Origin: an uncultured Alphaproteobacteria bacterium
Lineage (GTDB): Bacteria; Pseudomonadota; Alphaproteobacteria; Rhizobiales; Aestuariivirgaceae
Direction: 5' to 3'
Length of the DNA: 8,613 bases
Assembly (NCBI GenBank): GCA_937868035.1
Contig: CALMLK010000117.1
Coordinates: 1 to 8,613 of the forward strand
Positions 7,016 through 8,613 of this stretch are shown here, in pieces. Under the pieces are notes generated by a model, which searched no databases, was not told the DNA's origin, and saw nothing but the letters and a program-made list of their open reading frames with translations. The position numbers and the translations under genes were made by a program. Each line of letters starts with the position of its first letter. Within the stretch, counting starts at the first letter, position 1.

Positions 7016-8082
7016 GACAGTCCTCCTGCAAGGGTCGGCACTTGCAGTGATTTGAATCCATAGTGACGAAGCCAGCGCAGGTCTGACTCGAAGAAGGCGC
7101 GCAAATCCGGAATGCCGTATTTCAGCATGGCCACGCGGTCGATGCCCATGCCGAAGGCAAAGCCCTGCACCTTGGCCGGATCGTGTCCGCCTGCCTTGAT
7201 CACGTTCGGATGCACCATGCCGGAGCCCAGGATTTCGAGCCAGGAGTTGCCCTCGCCGATCTTCACCTGACCGTCCTTCCACGAACACTGGATGTCCACT
7301 TCCATGGAAGGTTCGGTGAAGGGGAAGTGCGAGGCGCGGAAGCGCATCTTCACATCGTTCACCTCGAAGAAGGCCTTGCAGAATTCATGCAGCACCCATT
7401 TCAGGTGGCCCATGTGCGTCGACTCGTCGATCACCAGCGCTTCCACCTGATTGAACATGGGCGTGTGCGTCATGTCCGAGTCGGAGCGGAAGGTGCGGCC
7501 CGGTGCGATGATGCGGATGGGCGGCTTCTGCGAGAGCATGGTGCGGATCTGCACCGGCGAGGTGTGGGTGCGCAACACCATGCGGCTGCCATCCGGCTTC
7601 TCGTGGAAATAGAAGGTGTCGTGCTCCTGCCGCGCCGGGTGTTCGGGCGGCATGTTAAGGGCATCGAAATTGTGGAAGTCGTCCTCGATGTGCGGGCCTT
7701 CCGCCACGGCGAAGCCGAGGTCGCCGAAAATCTGCACGATCTCTTCCCAGACCTGGGAGACGGGATGGATCGTTCCCTTGAGTTCGCCGCGGGCGGGAAG
7801 CGTCACGTCAACCGTCTCGCGGGCGAGGCGTTCGTTCAGCGCCTTGTCGGCCAGCGCCGCCTTGCGCGACGCGATGGCGTCGCTCACCTTGTCCTTGATG
7901 AGGTTGAGGGCGGCGCCGAAACTCTTGCGCTCGTCGGGCGAGAGCGCGCCCAGGCCCTTCATCTGCTCGGAGATGGTGCCCTTCTTGCCGAGGGCGGCCA
8001 CGCGCACGGCTTCCAGTGCTGCCTCATCGGCAGCGGCATTCACCTGCGCGAGCGTGTCCTGCTCCAGCGTTTCCAACGACAT
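7012..8082 (-). CDS. pheS: Phenylalanine--tRNA ligase alpha subunit
   Basis: A complete 356-residue PheRS alpha subunit, the class II catalytic subunit that activates phenylalanine with ATP and transfers it to tRNA-Phe. An N-terminal helical arm (about 1-90) that contacts tRNA precedes the catalytic core. Visible core elements are [15 protein letters not shown] (motif 1 region, 106-120), [10 protein letters not shown] (171-180), [17 protein letters not shown] (motif 2, 198-214), FTEPSMEVD (255-263) and [16 protein letters not shown] (motif 3, 311-326). The C-terminus VPTLAGGLS is the usual family end, so the neighbouring insertion did not damage it. GAGGA (8089-8093) sits 6 bases before the ATG and directly abuts the U-tract of a strong hairpin. 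The gene lies in the rpmI-rplT-pheS-pheT order. Its stop overlaps the start of the TIR-like gene by four bases. Confidence 0.98.
   Translation of the reverse strand: MSLETLEQDTLAQVNAAADEAALEAVRVAALGKKGTISEQMKGLGALSPDERKSFGAALNLIKDKVSDAIASRKAALADKALNERLARETVDVTLPARGELKGTIHPVSQVWEEIVQIFGDLGFAVAEGPHIEDDFHNFDALNMPPEHPARQEHDTFYFHEKPDGSRMVLRTHTSPVQIRTMLSQKPPIRIIAPGRTFRSDSDMTHTPMFNQVEALVIDESTHMGHLKWVLHEFCKAFFEVNDVKMRFRASHFPFTEPSMEVDIQCSWKDGQVKIGEGNSWLEILGSGMVHPNVIKAGGHDPAKVQGFAFGMGIDRVAMLKYGIPDLRAFFESDLRWLRHYGFKSLQVPTLAGGLS
7022..7027 (-). promoter_or_regulatory. Shine-Dalgarno for the TIR-like gene, inside pheS
   Basis: A perfect AGGAGG lies 6 bases before the ATG of the TIR-like gene. It is formed by the pheS codons for Ala-Gly-Gly in the conserved C-terminal LAGGLS, followed by the ATGA stop/start overlap. 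In an uninterrupted operon this same site would serve pheT, so the inserted gene appears to have taken over that coupling signal. It decides the start call at 7015. Confidence 0.85.
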
Positions 8083-8093
8083 CGTGAATCCTC

Positions 8094-8147
8094 AAAATAA
8101 AACCGGGCCCTGAGTACGGGAGATTGCTCTCCCCCTCAAGGCCCGGT
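8094..8147 (-). terminator. Intrinsic terminator/attenuator between rplT and pheS
   Basis: In the - strand RNA, ACCGGGCCUUGA (8147-8136) pairs with UCAGGGCCCGGU (8113-8102) over 12 base pairs, with a single G-U pair. An inner 6-bp stem, GGGAGA/UCUCCC, closes a GCAA tetraloop (8133-8118). The outer stem is followed at once by UUUUAUUUU (8102-8094, counting the last stem U). This is a textbook intrinsic terminator. It starts 25 bases after the rplT stop and its U-tract abuts the pheS Shine-Dalgarno, leaving no room for a separate pheS promoter. Transcription from the ribosomal genes must therefore read through, which implies partial termination or regulated attenuation of pheS and the genes behind it. 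I see no leader peptide: there is no ATG and no Phe-rich frame between rplT and the hairpin. Confidence 0.88.
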
Positions 8148-8158
8148 GAATGACGTTT

Positions 8159-8177
8159 CGTAAGTTCAGGACTTACG
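8159..8177 (-). promoter_or_regulatory. Small hairpin spanning the rplT stop codon
   Basis: A perfect 7-bp dyad, CGTAAGT/ACTTACG (8159-8165 and 8171-8177), encloses a 5-base loop and includes the rplT TAA. On the - strand RNA the loop reads CCUGA, which is complementary to UCAGG in the 3' arm of the downstream terminator. It could be an RNA element that interacts with the attenuator, but such short complementarity can arise by chance. Confidence 0.4.
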
Positions 8178-8529
8178 CGAGAGCGGCTTTGGCCTTCTCG
8201 ACAAGCGCGCCGAAGGCGGCCTTGTCATGCACTGCGAGATCGGCGAGGACCTTGCGGTCCACTTCGATACCGGCCTTGTCGAGGCCGTTGATAAATCGGC
8301 CGTAGGTGAGGCCGAGTTCGCGGGTGCCGGCGTTGATGCGCTGGATCCAGAGGGCGCGGAAGTTGCGCTTCTTCTGGCGGCGGCCGATGTAGGCGTATTG
8401 TTCCGCCTTCTCGACAGCCTGCACGGCAACGCGGAAAACGTTCTTGCGGCGGGAGAAGTAGCCCTTGGCGCGGGCCATGACCTTCTTGTGGGAGCGGCGG
8501 GCAACAACGCCGCCTTTTGCGCGTGGCAT
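8173..8529 (-). CDS. rplT: 50S ribosomal protein L20
   Basis: A complete 118-residue L20, a basic protein that binds 23S rRNA early in assembly of the large ribosomal subunit. The N-terminus [18 protein letters not shown] and the core [20 protein letters not shown] (47-66) are unmistakable, and the length is the family norm. GAGGAG (8538-8543), overlapping the end of rpmI, lies 8 bases before the ATG. The rpmI stop is 14 bases upstream, so the two ribosomal genes are co-transcribed. In several bacteria L20 represses its own operon through the rpmI leader; any such site here would lie outside the window. Confidence 0.98.
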   Translation of the reverse strand: MPRAKGGVVARRSHKKVMARAKGYFSRRKNVFRVAVQAVEKAEQYAYIGRRQKKRNFRALWIQRINAGTRELGLTYGRFINGLDKAGIEVDRKVLADLAVHDKAAFGALVEKAKAALA

Positions 8530-8543
8530 GGGTCAGACTCCTC

Positions 8544-8613
8544 TTAGTACTTGCCGGCGTAAGGCATGTGGATCTTCACCAGGCCTTCATCGCCCGGGGC
8601 CAGAACCATCGTG
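8544..8613 (-). CDS. rpmI: 50S ribosomal protein L35, C-terminal end (5' part outside window)
   Basis: The last 22 residues of a frame ending in TAA at 8544-8546 read TMVLAPGDEGLVKIHMPYAG followed by KY. The 'GT.VL....-D...V....PYA' pattern is the C-terminus of alphaproteobacterial L35, and the position directly before rplT is the expected one. L35 is a small protein of the large ribosomal subunit. Only the tail is visible, so the identification rests on the motif and the gene order. Confidence 0.88.
   Translation of the reverse strand, partial: TMVLAPGDEGLVKIHMPYAGKY

Noticed and set aside
7016..7288. A longer reading frame that would extend the TIR-like protein by 91 residues at its N-terminus
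   Set aside because: The extension lies wholly inside pheS in another frame, has no family-like sequence, and the internal ATG at 7015 has a perfect RBS and the ATGA overlap.
7183..8100. Long + strand open frame (305 codons) opposite pheS
   Set aside because: Its His/Arg/Gly-rich composition is typical of the antisense shadow of a GC-rich gene; pheS on the other strand is certain.
1..8613. CRISPR arrays, tRNA or rRNA genes, insertion sequences
   Set aside because: I saw no regularly spaced direct repeats, no tRNA cloverleaf-like or CCA-ended segments, no rRNA motifs and no transposase-like protein on either strand.

Overview
The window is GC-rich (about 60-75% GC in most coding lines I counted) and reads as an alphaproteobacterial chromosome, most likely Hyphomicrobiales (Rhizobiales). 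The evidence is the tandem EIIA(Man-type)/HPr pair of the 'incomplete' alphaproteobacterial PTS, the rhizobial-style HPr N-terminus, permeases resembling the proteobacterial glycerol ABC transporter, and the order rpmI-rplT-pheS-pheT. The assignment comes from recalled family features, not a search.

Layout. On the + strand, positions 2-624 hold the 3' part of a PTS EIIA gene and a complete HPr gene. All other genes are on the - strand. aspA (626-2023) runs tail-to-tail with the HPr gene, with 1 base between their stop codons. Next, reading with the - strand, come two ABC permease genes, glpP (2898-3770) and glpQ (2086-2898), which overlap by one base. They lie between pheT and aspA with no ATPase or binding-protein gene beside them. 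The right half is a translation operon, read from right to left: end of rpmI (8544-8613), rplT (8173-8529), a strong intrinsic terminator or attenuator (8094-8147), pheS (7012-8082), an inserted TIR-like gene (6311-7015), and pheT (3908-6301). The longest gap between genes is 137 bases (3771-3907); it holds nested inverted repeats and no gene that I can support.

Most interesting element. An AT-richer gene encoding a 234-residue protein lies precisely between pheS and pheT, the genes for the two subunits of phenylalanyl-tRNA synthetase. It has a small N-terminal domain and a C-terminal TIR-like domain of the 'predicted nucleotide-binding/TIR-like' type (Pfam PF10137, the family of Cap12/PycTIR effectors). 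Its ATG overlaps the pheS stop as ATGA, and its perfect Shine-Dalgarno sequence lies in the codons for the conserved PheS C-terminus. A likely NAD-consuming immune effector is therefore co-transcribed and apparently translationally coupled with an essential tRNA synthetase. pheT is left 9 bases behind it, with only a weak ribosome-binding site.

How the genes fit together. The PTS proteins are probably regulatory: no sugar permease is visible, and HPr keeps both the phospho-His and the phospho-Ser sites. AspA links aspartate to fumarate and ammonia. GlpPQ would form the membrane channel of a glycerol importer whose other parts must be encoded elsewhere. The translation operon supplies ribosomal proteins and PheRS, apparently controlled through the hairpin directly before pheS.
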